Source: Akkermansia muciniphila
GTDB taxonomy: Bacteria; Verrucomicrobiota; Verrucomicrobiia; Verrucomicrobiales; DEV007
Direction: 5' to 3'
Assembly (NCBI GenBank): GCA_945883495.1
Contig: CAMCXS010000002.1
Coordinates: 109,283-173,282, forward strand
Length of the DNA stretch: 64,000 bases
Shown here: positions 1-8,515 of the stretch, piece by piece
How the letters are laid out: each line of letters opens with the position of its first letter
How positions within the stretch are numbered: position 1 is the first letter of the stretch
Position numbers and translations under genes: made by a program
Notes under the pieces: model-generated
What the model was told of the DNA's origin: nothing
The model's database searches: none
The model's input: the letters and a program-made list of their open reading frames with translations, nothing else

Positions 1-1
1 G

Positions 2-1996
2 ATTCAAGTAGCCGCCGGACTTTGGCCCATGCCAGAGAAGACTCCACTCAGCCCAGTCCTCCACGGTGCTGTGGATCGCGGAGATTTCCGGGTGGAACGA
101 GTCTTCTTTGAATCGCTGCCTGGGCACTATGTCACCGGCTCTCTTTTTCGCCCTGCCGGCCCTTCTCTAGCCAACGGGCTCAAAAACGGCAAACGCGCCG
201 CCGTCCTCTGCCCCCACGGCCATTGGAACAATGGGCGCTTTTACGACGCCGGCGAAGCCAAAGCCCAGGAAGAGATCCAATCCGGCGCCGAAGTCCTCAT
301 CAATCCCGCCCGCTTCCCCGTCCAAGCCCGCTGCGTCCAGCTTGCCCGCATGGGTTGCGTCGTCTTCCTCTACGACATGGTCGGTTACGCCGATTCCATC
401 CAATTCCCCGAACACCGCAACGGGCCACGCCCCGAAATGACTTCGCCATCTCCCGGCGACTGGGGTTTTGTCAGCCCCCAAGCGACCGCCCGCCTGCAAA
501 CCAACTTCGGCCTGCAAACTTGGAACAGCGTCCGCGCCCTAGACTTCCTGCTCGGCCTCCCCGAGATCGATGCCGAACACGTGCTGGTCACCGGTGCCAG
601 CGGCGGCGCCACCCAGACGATGATGCTCGGAGCGATCGATTCCCGGGTTCGCACCGCATTCCCCTGTGTCATGGTCTCCACCGCCATGCAAGGCGGATGC
701 ACTTGTGAAAACGGCCTGCTTCTGCGCATCGGTCAAGGGAATGTCGATATCGCCGCCGCCCTCGCCCCACGCCCGCTCGGCCTAACGGCGGCTGACGACT
801 GGACCATCGAACTGCAGAGAAAGGGCCACCCCGATCTCCTCCAACTCTACGGGATGCTCGGTGCGAGGGACCGTTACGAGGCGCACTTCGACATCCAGTT
901 CAAACACAACTACAACCACGTTTCGCGAACCCACATGTATCAATTCGCGAACCGGCACCTCGCCCTCGGGCTGCCATCACCCGTGGCAGAAAGTGATTTC
1001 CAACCACTCTCCAGGGAGGAGCTCACGGTTTGGACCCAAGATCACCCGGCGCCAACGGGGGACGCTGTGGGACCCGCCCACGAAAAAGCGGTCTGCCACT
1101 GGTGGGAGAAGGACGCCCGTCGCCAGATTGATCCCCTGCTCCGCCCGGCGGATGCGGCCACGTTGCAACGGTCTCGGGAAGTGCTCGGCGGTGCGGCGCG
1201 CATCTTGATTGGCCGCGATCTCCCTGCCGCGGGTAGTTGCGACTTTGAACTCACGGCCAAACAAGAGCTACCCGGCCATACCCGGCTCACCGGCATCATC
1301 CGGCTCCGCGCCCGTGGCGAGGACGTTCCCACCTTGTTCCTCCAACCATCGAGTTGGAACGGACGAGTCGTCTTTTGGCTCACGTCAAAGGGCATCGCAG
1401 GCCTGGAGGGGGCGCCCGCCGTCACGGATCTGCTGAACGAGGGAAATTGCGTCGCCGCGATGGATCTCTTCGGCACCACGGATCCCAAAGTGACGGAAAA
1501 CCAAAGCATTCCCTACTCTGCGAATGCCAACAAGCCCGCCGAAGGCTGGCAACTCTCCCCGGTCTACTACTACGGCTACAACGACTCTCTCTTCGCCCGC
1601 CGCGTCCACGACATTCTTGCCGCCATCTCCTTCGTCCGGCATCACCCCAATTGGAACGTGCAAAAGGTCAGCGTCGCCGGGATGGAAGGCGCCGGTCATT
1701 GGGTGGCCGCCGCCCGCGCCATCGCCGGTGCCGCGATTGACCGTTGCGCCGTCGCCAGCTCCGGCTTCAGCTTTGCGGATCTCTCCAGCCATTGGCACGC
1801 GGATTTTCTGCCCGGCGCCGTGAAATACGGGGGTCTCACTGGCCTCCTCGTCCAGTCCGCACCGAACCCGCTCTGGGTTCAAGATGCGGACGAGCCGATG
1901 GCCACGGCACTCCGGACGACCTACGGCGTGACCAACAGTACGGCCTCGCTAAGTCTGGACGGCGGCGATGTCGTCGCCTTCCTGACCCAGGATTGA
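2..1996 (+). CDS. Two-domain alpha/beta hydrolase (acetylxylan-esterase-like), 5' end outside window
   Basis: Predicted esterase of the large alpha/beta hydrolase family common in Planctomycetes and Verrucomicrobia. The frame is open to the left edge; the first ATG (position 29) follows nine open codons, so the true start and probably a signal peptide lie outside the window. Numbering from that ATG, the N-terminal half has the nucleophile elbow GASGG (Ser191) followed by the MQGGC.CEN segment seen in this family. The C-terminal half (about residues 400-655) looks like a second alpha/beta domain whose elbow reads GMEGAG, with Glu553 where Ser is expected, so it is probably non-catalytic. It converges on the HlyD-like gene. 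The substrate is unknown; polysaccharide acetyl esters are a guess from the family. Confidence 0.75.
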   Translation: MQVAAGLWPMPEKTPLSPVLHGAVDRGDFRVERVFFESLPGHYVTGSLFRPAGPSLANGLKNGKRAAVLCPHGHWNNGRFYDAGEAKAQEEIQSGAEVLINPARFPVQARCVQLARMGCVVFLYDMVGYADSIQFPEHRNGPRPEMTSPSPGDWGFVSPQATARLQTNFGLQTWNSVRALDFLLGLPEIDAEHVLVTGASGGATQTMMLGAIDSRVRTAFPCVMVSTAMQGGCTCENGLLLRIGQGNVDIAAALAPRPLGLTAADDWTIELQRKGHPDLLQLYGMLGARDRYEAHFDIQFKHNYNHVSRTHMYQFANRHLALGLPSPVAESDFQPLSREELTVWTQDHPAPTGDAVGPAHEKAVCHWWEKDARRQIDPLLRPADAATLQRSREVLGGAARILIGRDLPAAGSCDFELTAKQELPGHTRLTGIIRLRARGEDVPTLFLQPSSWNGRVVFWLTSKGIAGLEGAPAVTDLLNEGNCVAAMDLFGTTDPKVTENQSIPYSANANKPAEGWQLSPVYYYGYNDSLFARRVHDILAAISFVRHHPNWNVQKVSVAGMEGAGHWVAAARAIAGAAIDRCAVASSGFSFADLSSHWHADFLPGAVKYGGLTGLLVQSAPNPLWVQDADEPMATALRTTYGVTNSTASLSLDGGDVVAFLTQD

Positions 1997-2010
1997 CCGT
2001 CCCGCCGGTC

Positions 2011-2835
2011 TCAACTCCCCGGTTTGGTCAGCAAAATCTGCACCGTGGCACCGCTCCGTAGCTTGAACGCGGCGTTATCCACGACCAATTGCACCCGCAC
2101 CGTGGCCGTCGCCGGATCGATCACTGGAGAAACGAATTCCACCGTTCCCCGGACTACCACCGGCTCGCCATCCTCCACCCGCAAGCTCAACGAATCACCC
2201 TTCTTTAACCCGCGCGCGAACATCGCAGGGACGTGGCCGATGCACTTGAGACGGTCAATTTCCACGACCCGGACGAGGTAATCCTCGGGACGGGACGAAG
2301 CCAAGGAGACCGGTTCCGCGACATCTTTGGAGATATCCACGACGATGCCATCGATCGGAGAGGTGAGAATTCGCCGCTTCAGCTCCGCCTCGATCTGTTT
2401 CACTTCCAATTTGAAGCTCTTCTGTTCTTCCTCGGCGATGATGTGATTCCCTTGCGCCTGAACGAGAAGCGCTTTCTGGCGGGCAAGTTCAGCGGAGTTG
2501 GAAGTGCCGCTGGTGACAAGCCGCCCCAACTGATCGTAGCGCTGCTGCTGCAAATCGACCTCGGCCTGGGTCGCCATTAACTTCCCGACGCCCTCCGCAT
2601 TGATCCGGGCGATGGCGAGCCGCGACTCCGCAATCTCGTTATCCAATAAAAGCAGGACATCCCCGGGCGCGACTTGATCGCCTTCCTTGACCCGAATCTC
2701 GGAGATGACTCCAGTATCAATCGCGGAGATCTCAATCGAGCGATACGGCTCCAGATAGGAGAGAACCTCGTCGTCGGCATGAAGAGGCCCCAGGACGAGC
2801 GTAAGACAGAAAATGGCAAGCAATCGGTACAACAT
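2011..2835 (-). CDS. HlyD-type periplasmic adaptor (membrane fusion protein)
   Basis: A 274-residue secreted adaptor. A signal peptide (residues 1-20, ending LHA-DD) precedes a biotinyl-lipoyl-like half motif (about 30-65), a short coiled-coil hairpin (about 68-135), the second lipoyl half with SPIDGIVV (about 140-165) and a beta-barrel/membrane-proximal part. Such adaptors normally bridge an inner-membrane pump and an outer-membrane channel, but no pump gene is adjacent. It lies 23 bp downstream of the SecA-like gene on the same strand, so the two are probably cotranscribed. It is short for the family (usually 350-450 residues). It is a different protein from the MacA-like adaptor at 10.6-12.0 kb. 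Confidence 0.8.
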   Translation of the reverse strand: MLYRLLAIFCLTLVLGPLHADDEVLSYLEPYRSIEISAIDTGVISEIRVKEGDQVAPGDVLLLLDNEIAESRLAIARINAEGVGKLMATQAEVDLQQQRYDQLGRLVTSGTSNSAELARQKALLVQAQGNHIIAEEEQKSFKLEVKQIEAELKRRILTSPIDGIVVDISKDVAEPVSLASSRPEDYLVRVVEIDRLKCIGHVPAMFARGLKKGDSLSLRVEDGEPVVVRGTVEFVSPVIDPATATVRVQLVVDNAAFKLRSGATVQILLTKPGS

Positions 2836-2858
2836 GGGAAATCGGGAAACAAATCAGG

Positions 2859-4814
2859 TCAGGCAAGGTTGGATTTGATCTCATCCAGCCACTTGTCGCG
2901 CTGGGCGAGAGCGAGTCGCGACTCGTAGCGCAGCCGTTCGACGGCTTGCTGCAACTCATCAATCAGGTCGCTGAACTTGCCGGAGACTTCGCCGCCATCA
3001 TCCGCTTTGGCTTTGCGTATCTTCTCGCAGAGCTGCGGGGCATAATGTTCCAACAGGTAATCGTCCGCGCTGACGAACACCTGGGCGCTGCCGGGCTGCC
3101 CTTGACGGGCGCCGCGGCCGATGAGCTGACGGTCAATCCGGATGGATTCGTTCCGCTCCACCGCGATGACATGGAGCCCGCCCGCCGCCAGCGATGCCGG
3201 GTCGAGATCAATGTGCGTTCCCCGGCCCGCCATATTCGTCGCCAGCAGCACGTGACCGGGTTCGCCCGCCCGGGCCACGATTTCGCTTTCTTCGGCATCT
3301 TGCTTGGCGGTGAGCAAAGTGAACGGCAGCCCCGCCTCCGTGAAAACCTCGGCCAGCGCCTCGCTCGCCCGGATGGTGCGGGTGCCGACAAGCACGGGTT
3401 GCCCGCGACGGTGACGCTCAATCGTGTCCCGCAACACCGCTTGGTACACATCTTCACGGGATTGAAAGACCCGCTCCGGCATCATGACGCGCCTGCTTGG
3501 CTTGTGCAGCGGCACGGCTTCCACACCCATCTCGAAGAAGTGCCAGAACTCCCCGGCGCTCTCTGCCGCCGTTCCGGTCAGCCCGCAAATCGTATCGTAG
3601 AGCCCGAAGTAGCGTTGCCGGGTAATCGTTGCCGAAGAATCATTTTCCGCCCGGATCTCCACGCCTTCCTTAGCTTCCACCGCTTGGTGCAATCCGTCGC
3701 GCCACGTCCGCTCACTGAACCGGCGGCCGGTGAACTCATCGATGATGCAGACCTTCTGTTCTTCATCAATCACGTAGCTGGCATCGCGGAGGAAAAAATG
3801 CTCCGCCCGCAAGGCATTCAGCACATAAGTCTGCCAAGGCCGACGCAACAGATCCCACGGGATCCCCGGAGCTTGGTGGATCAATTCAAAGCCCTCCCGG
3901 GTCAAGGTCACGCCCCGGCGCGAGAGATCGAGTTCAAAGTGCTGGTCTTCCCGCAACGTTGCCGCCAAATCCCGCGCCACGTGGTAGGCCGCTTCGCCTT
4001 GGTTGCGCCCTGGGCCCGATTCACTGATGACCAGGGGCGATCCCGCCTCGTCGATCAACACGGAATCGACCTCGTCAATAATCGCGAAATGGAGCCCGCG
4101 CTGGACAATGCCTGGTTCCACGTTTTCCCGGCCCATCAACGCGTTGCGCAATCGCTCCCGCGCGCCTGACCGCGGGGAGCGCAGCAGCACGAGGTGATCC
4201 CGCAAATAGTCGAACCCAAACTCATACCCGACCCCATAGGTCACATCTGCCGCGTAAGCCTCCCGTTTGGCTTCCGGCGTGCCCTCCTTGCCTTCGGGCA
4301 AATGCCGCACCGTGAGCCCGAGATACTCGAAGATTGGCGTCGAAAACTCACAGTCCCGTTGCGCCAGGTAGCTATTGACAGTGATACAATGAACGCCTTG
4401 CCCAAACAGGGAAAACGCAAACGCCGGGAGCGACACCGCCAGCGTCTTGCCCTCCCCCGTCGCCATTTCCGCCACCGCGCCGCGCACCAGAATCAAGCCG
4501 CCAATCAGCTGCTCCGGGTAGTGAAACAGCCCCGTGGTCCGCCGCGACGCCTCCCGGACGATGGCGAACCCCTCCTCCACCATGTCCTCCAACACCAGCT
4601 TCCCGGCCCGCCCCTGCGCCCGCCATTCCTCCACCCGCGCCCGCATTTGCTCCTGGGAGAACTGCGATACCCGCCCCGCCAACGCCTCGATCCGCGCCAG
4701 CCGCTCCGCGTCCGTCTGGTGCTTTTTGGAGTCAGTCAGCCGGTTCCAACCATGCTTTAGCTTCGCGCCCAAAAACGCGCGCTTGTCATACTGCGATCCC
4801 AAACGGATAGCCAT
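2859..4814 (-). CDS. Short SecA-like DEAD motor ATPase
   Basis: A 651-residue homologue of the SecA preprotein translocase ATPase; housekeeping SecA is usually 830-1000 residues. Visible are Walker A ATGEGKT (about 118-124), Walker B DEVDS (246-250), the SecA-type segments GGLILVRGAVAEM and NSYLAQRD, and the second motor domain with NMAGRGTHIDL and GRGARQGQPGS. The protein ends about 80 residues after that last motif, where helical scaffold sequence begins, so most of the scaffold, the wing domain and the C-terminal zinc tail are missing. It is followed by an HlyD-type adaptor in a probable operon. It is most likely an accessory SecA paralogue; its client and its link to SecYEG cannot be read from the sequence. 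Confidence 0.85.
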   Translation of the reverse strand: MAIRLGSQYDKRAFLGAKLKHGWNRLTDSKKHQTDAERLARIEALAGRVSQFSQEQMRARVEEWRAQGRAGKLVLEDMVEEGFAIVREASRRTTGLFHYPEQLIGGLILVRGAVAEMATGEGKTLAVSLPAFAFSLFGQGVHCITVNSYLAQRDCEFSTPIFEYLGLTVRHLPEGKEGTPEAKREAYAADVTYGVGYEFGFDYLRDHLVLLRSPRSGARERLRNALMGRENVEPGIVQRGLHFAIIDEVDSVLIDEAGSPLVISESGPGRNQGEAAYHVARDLAATLREDQHFELDLSRRGVTLTREGFELIHQAPGIPWDLLRRPWQTYVLNALRAEHFFLRDASYVIDEEQKVCIIDEFTGRRFSERTWRDGLHQAVEAKEGVEIRAENDSSATITRQRYFGLYDTICGLTGTAAESAGEFWHFFEMGVEAVPLHKPSRRVMMPERVFQSREDVYQAVLRDTIERHRRGQPVLVGTRTIRASEALAEVFTEAGLPFTLLTAKQDAEESEIVARAGEPGHVLLATNMAGRGTHIDLDPASLAAGGLHVIAVERNESIRIDRQLIGRGARQGQPGSAQVFVSADDYLLEHYAPQLCEKIRKAKADDGGEVSGKFSDLIDELQQAVERLRYESRLALAQRDKWLDEIKSNLA

Positions 4815-4975
4815 GCGATGAGAGAGAGTAAGGAGAGGGAGGGAAAGCTCGTGAGCTGGAACGGCCAGTAAGCCCCGAGCAGGGCAAAGCCTGCCGCAAA
4901 CTTAGACGTGAGTCGAGCCCGTTATTCGGCGATCGCTTGCAACTCTTCCACGCCCCCAGAAGCACGCACCTCGTG

Positions 4976-6172
4976 TCAGCGGACCTGGAGAGCCGCCGCG
5001 TAGAACCCGTCACAGCCTGTTTCCGATGGGGAGATTTGGAATTCCTCCAAAAGTGCAACCGCCCCTGAGCCGAGCAGCCCTTCCACCGCGCCCCGGTTCT
5101 CCGATGGCAGAAGGGAGCAGGTGGCGTAGACCATCACTCCACCGGGCCGCAGCATGGAAGGATAGGCGGCGAGCAACTCGTGTTGGATGCGGCGGACCCG
5201 GTCAAGCTGTCCGGGGCTGAGGCGCCACTTGAGGTCCGGTTGGCGTTTCAGAGTGCCGAGGCCGGAACAAGGGGCATCGATGAGCAGACGGTCGGCTTGG
5301 CCAGCGAGCGCGGCGAGGTTGGAAGGCTGGGCCAGTCCGGTGCGGATGCAGGTGACGCCTGCGGTTTTGGCACGCCGTTTCAGTTCCTCCAGCTTGCGCG
5401 GCTCGATGTCCAAGGCGTGGATGGTGCCCCGGTTCCCCAGGAGCGCGGCGAGGTGGAGGGTCTTGCCTCCGGCGCCGGCGCAGGCGTCGATCACGATTTC
5501 TCCGGGGCGAACACCGAGCAGGGGCGCGACGCGTTGAGATCCGGCATCTTGAATTTCGACCCGGCCCTCGGCACGGAGCGGTTTGGGAAGGGTTTTGCCT
5601 TCTGGGAGGACCAGGCCCTCAGGAAGGCCGCATGCTGGGGAAGCATCGACGCCGTGGCTGGCGAGCCAAGCAACGGCTTCCTCGCGACTGTTGCGCAGCA
5701 TGTTGACTCGCAGATACACCCGTGCCCGCTGGTTCAACGCATGAAGTTCAGCGTCCCACCGGCTCCCCAACTCCCCTGCTCCAAGTTCGTCGAGCCAGTC
5801 GGGAATCGATTCGCGGATTGCCCGGGGCTGTTCCGCCAAGGCAGCCTCCCGAACCGCCATTTCCGTGACGGCAGCCCCCCCGTGCCTCCACCAATCTGGG
5901 AGTTCGATGCCCATCCGGCGCCACTGCGCGGCGCAGAGCGAGGCAGTGTCCCATTCAGGAACATTGGCAACAAAGGCCAACGAGCGTCGCCAGCGGACCA
6001 CCTCGAACACCGTTTCCGCGATGAAGCCCCGGTCGCGTTTGCCCCACTTCGGATTGCGGGTGAAGACTGCGGCCAATTCGTGATCCAGCACCTTGCCCTC
6101 CGCGAAGACTGCTCCCGCCACTTCGGCCGCCGCTTCCGCAAGGATCCGATGCAAGTGCTGTTGCAAAGCCAT
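4976..6172 (-). CDS. RsmB-like 16S rRNA (cytosine-C5) methyltransferase
   Basis: SAM-dependent RNA m5C methyltransferase of the RsmB/NOP2/Sun family, 398 residues. The first 140 or so resemble a degenerate NusB-like RNA-binding domain. The Rossmann methyltransferase domain shows the SAM-binding DACAGAGGKT, the DAPCSGLGTL motif with the cysteine that releases product, and the catalytic-cysteine motif YATCSLLPSEN. RsmB methylates C967 of 16S rRNA in E. coli; the exact target here is inferred. The ATG at 6172 fits the family N-terminus. It diverges from the rhodanese gene across a 168-bp spacer that should carry both promoters. Confidence 0.88.
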   Translation of the reverse strand: MALQQHLHRILAEAAAEVAGAVFAEGKVLDHELAAVFTRNPKWGKRDRGFIAETVFEVVRWRRSLAFVANVPEWDTASLCAAQWRRMGIELPDWWRHGGAAVTEMAVREAALAEQPRAIRESIPDWLDELGAGELGSRWDAELHALNQRARVYLRVNMLRNSREEAVAWLASHGVDASPACGLPEGLVLPEGKTLPKPLRAEGRVEIQDAGSQRVAPLLGVRPGEIVIDACAGAGGKTLHLAALLGNRGTIHALDIEPRKLEELKRRAKTAGVTCIRTGLAQPSNLAALAGQADRLLIDAPCSGLGTLKRQPDLKWRLSPGQLDRVRRIQHELLAAYPSMLRPGGVMVYATCSLLPSENRGAVEGLLGSGAVALLEEFQISPSETGCDGFYAAALQVR

Positions 6173-6340
6173 GACCCGGGAACGTTCCGGCTTCCAAAGC
6201 GGAAGGCAAGAGATTGCCTCAACTGGCGTGCCGGGTGGAGTGTGGGACTCGAATGGTTCCCACCGCAGACCTCCCGGACCGAGCGATCAACGATTACCCG
6301 CCACTTGACTGCCTGGGCAGCAATTCGCAAATTGAAGCAA

Positions 6341-6727
6341 ATGAAAGCGAAAACCTTCCTCTCAAGTGTCTCCCTCTGCCTTCTGGCCGCCGTCCCCGCG
6401 CTCGCCACTGATACCGCGCACATCGATCCGAAAGGCGCGGAGAAACTGATCGAGGAGAAGAAAGTCGTTGTCCTTGATGTCCGGACGCCGGAGGAATTCG
6501 CCGAGGGCCATATCAGTGGCGCGGAGAACATCGACTTCACCGCTAATGACTTTGAAGAGAAGGCCGCGAAACTTGATCGCAGCAAGGCCTACCTGGTGCA
6601 TTGCGCCGCAGGCGGACGGAGCACGAACTCACTGGAAGTCTTCGAAAAGCTCGGATTTGGTTCGATCTACCACCTTGATGGCGGCTTCAACGCTTGGAAA
6701 AAGGCAGGCAAAGTGGTGGTCAAGTAA
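6341..6727 (+). CDS. Periplasmic single-domain rhodanese
   Basis: A 128-residue exported rhodanese. A signal peptide (residues 1-23, PALA-TD) precedes one rhodanese domain with DVRTPEEF, the active-site loop CAAGGRS carrying the sulfur-accepting Cys88, and the C-terminal LDGGFNAW motif. Such proteins move sulfane sulfur or act as redox/sulfur carriers in the periplasm. The ATG at 6341 is chosen because the open frame continues far upstream antisense to the methyltransferase, while a signal peptide starts exactly here. It ends 6 bp from the convergent ispE. Confidence 0.88.
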   Translation: MKAKTFLSSVSLCLLAAVPALATDTAHIDPKGAEKLIEEKKVVVLDVRTPEEFAEGHISGAENIDFTANDFEEKAAKLDRSKAYLVHCAAGGRSTNSLEVFEKLGFGSIYHLDGGFNAWKKAGKVVVK

Positions 6728-6733
6728 CCGCCT

Positions 6734-7618
6734 TCACGGCAACACCGTGGCGACGCTGGTCCAAGTGGATTCGCCATATTCAGCGGTGAGTTCCGCCTGA
6801 ATCGCCTCCGCATTGGCCTCAGCCCCCAGAACCGCGAAGACCACGGAACCGCTACCAGACAGTAGCGAGCCCTCGACTCCCTGCTGCGCCGCCAGGAACT
6901 GCTTCAGGTCGGCGAGCACCAGATGTTTGGCAAACACGGGCCGCTCAAGGCTGTTCTCCAAATCACCCCAAGGCATCGGCTGGGCCGCGTAATCGACTCC
7001 AGGGATCTCCCGTGAATTCAACCACTGCTGATAAGCCCATGGTGTCGGCACCGAGAAAGCCGGTTTCACCAGCAAAAGCCGTGGCCGCCAGGGAAATGCC
7101 TTTGGCGGCACCAGCTCTACGATTTCACCTCGCCCCCGGCAATCGCAAGCTCCTTCGTAGAGGAAGAAGGGAATATCAGAACCGAGAGACGCAGCGATCC
7201 GCGCAAGCCTCTCCCGGCTCAGCCCGAGCGATAGCGCCCCGTTGATCCCGAGAAGCACGCTCGCTGCATCGCTGCTGCCCCCGCCCAATCCTGCACCGTG
7301 GGGAATCCGCTTCACGAGATGGATCGCCAAATCAAACCGGCGTCCCACCTCCGCCTCCAGCCCGCGCACTGCTTTGACCACCAGATTTGACTCGTCGGTC
7401 GGGAGCGAAGGATCGTCGCAGGTGAATTGCAGCCCGGTCCCCGCCGGAGTGGACGAGGTCTCGATTGTATCCGCCAAGGAAATCCTTACCATCCGGGTAT
7501 CTAGCTCGTGAAAACCGTCGGGCCGTTTGCCGAGGACTCGGAGCCAGAGATTGACCTTGGCCGGGGCTTCGCGCCGGAAGAGCAAAGGCGGAGGAGTCGG
7601 AATTTCGCTAAGGCTCAT
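6734..7618 (-). CDS. ispE: 4-diphosphocytidyl-2-C-methyl-D-erythritol kinase
   Basis: GHMP kinase (294 residues) that phosphorylates CDP-methylerythritol in the non-mevalonate isoprenoid pathway. It shows the N-terminal PAKVNL motif, the phosphate-binding loop PHGAGLGGGSSDAAS (about 106-120) and the third GHMP motif SGSGS. The frame is open for 62 codons upstream, but the start at 7618 is chosen because its ATG overlaps the stop of pgeF (ATGA) and puts the family N-terminus a normal distance from PAKVNL. The overlap implies translational coupling to pgeF. Confidence 0.92.
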   Translation of the reverse strand: MSLSEIPTPPPLLFRREAPAKVNLWLRVLGKRPDGFHELDTRMVRISLADTIETSSTPAGTGLQFTCDDPSLPTDESNLVVKAVRGLEAEVGRRFDLAIHLVKRIPHGAGLGGGSSDAASVLLGINGALSLGLSRERLARIAASLGSDIPFFLYEGACDCRGRGEIVELVPPKAFPWRPRLLLVKPAFSVPTPWAYQQWLNSREIPGVDYAAQPMPWGDLENSLERPVFAKHLVLADLKQFLAAQQGVEGSLLSGSGSVVFAVLGAEANAEAIQAELTAEYGESTWTSVATVLP

Positions 7619-8346
7619 ACCGACCAAGTCTGCGTTTGGCTTTGCGGCTGCGGATCTCTTGCAAGCTTGCTCCATCCGGCCATCGCGATGTGGCGGCCAG
7701 TTTTGCCTTTTTCGAGCCGGTAGGAATAATAGAGATTCAGGTTCGACGAGGTGCAAACGCCGGAATCGTGGATCGATTCCGTGGGCACACCAGCCACCCG
7801 GCATTGCTCTAGAATTTGGGCGGCGAAATCGACTTCATACGCCGGCGGACGGATACAGGCGCTGAGTTGCACAACGAGATCCCTCGGCCGGCTACCGAAT
7901 GCCATTTCCATCATCGCCATCGTGAACGGAACGATTCCCAGCTCGGTCCCTTTTTTGCCGGAGTGGACCAAGCCCAGGGCGCGATTCACGGGGTCCACCA
8001 AGAAGACTGCCCCGCAATCCGCCACATGAATCCCCAGCACCACCTCAGGGAGGCCGGTGATCAAGGCATCGACCCCGGCCAAAGGCCAATGCTCCGGCTG
8101 CCGCAAGGTCAGCTCATCGACTAGTCCGACCTTGGTTCCATGAATCTGCTCCGCCGTAACCAGTGGCCAGCAGCCCATGCCCAGGGCGCGTTGTGCCTCT
8201 TCATGGTACGGCCGCAAACGCTGCAACGCCCCCTCTTTGTCGACATCTCCCACCGCCACCTCCGGCTCCCTTAGAACAAAACCATGCATCAAACCTGGGA
8301 CGGCGGACAAGGACGGGAACGTTTCAAGAGGCGGAGCGGCAGGCAC
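7615..8346 (-). CDS. pgeF: PgeF/YfiH-family multicopper-oxidase-like protein
   Basis: Laccase-domain protein (243 residues). Family members act as purine nucleoside phosphorylase/adenosine deaminase, or as PgeF, which removes misincorporated residues from peptidoglycan precursors. The three zinc ligands are present: His69 (EQIHG), Cys111 (VADCG) and His128 (VHSGKKG). The region that usually reads HAGWRG is HSGKKG, and GPCI is replaced by SACI, so it is a divergent member. The YYSYR motif near the C-terminus is conserved. The start is GTG. Its stop overlaps the ispE start. Confidence 0.8.
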   Translation of the reverse strand: MPAAPPLETFPSLSAVPGLMHGFVLREPEVAVGDVDKEGALQRLRPYHEEAQRALGMGCWPLVTAEQIHGTKVGLVDELTLRQPEHWPLAGVDALITGLPEVVLGIHVADCGAVFLVDPVNRALGLVHSGKKGTELGIVPFTMAMMEMAFGSRPRDLVVQLSACIRPPAYEVDFAAQILEQCRVAGVPTESIHDSGVCTSSNLNLYYSYRLEKGKTGRHIAMAGWSKLARDPQPQSQTQTWSV

Positions 8347-8515
8347 GGCGAACCGTGAACTCTCTTGGCACCAGGTTCAACCTCGCTCTTGGCGCTGCAC
8401 ACGGGTTGAATGGTGCAGAATGAAGGACGCGAACCGCCCAGCTTCAACGAAGCGCGGCACCTGAGAGCGGCATTCCCCGGGATCGCGAGGGACGATCCGA
8501 GGTCTGAACTCAGCC

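Noticed and set aside
2946..4169. A 407-residue open frame on the plus strand
   Set aside because: It lies wholly antisense to the SecA-like gene and its composition is a high-G+C shadow.
5180..6340. N-terminal extension of the rhodanese gene
   Set aside because: The long frame is antisense to the methyltransferase; a signal peptide starts at 6341 instead.
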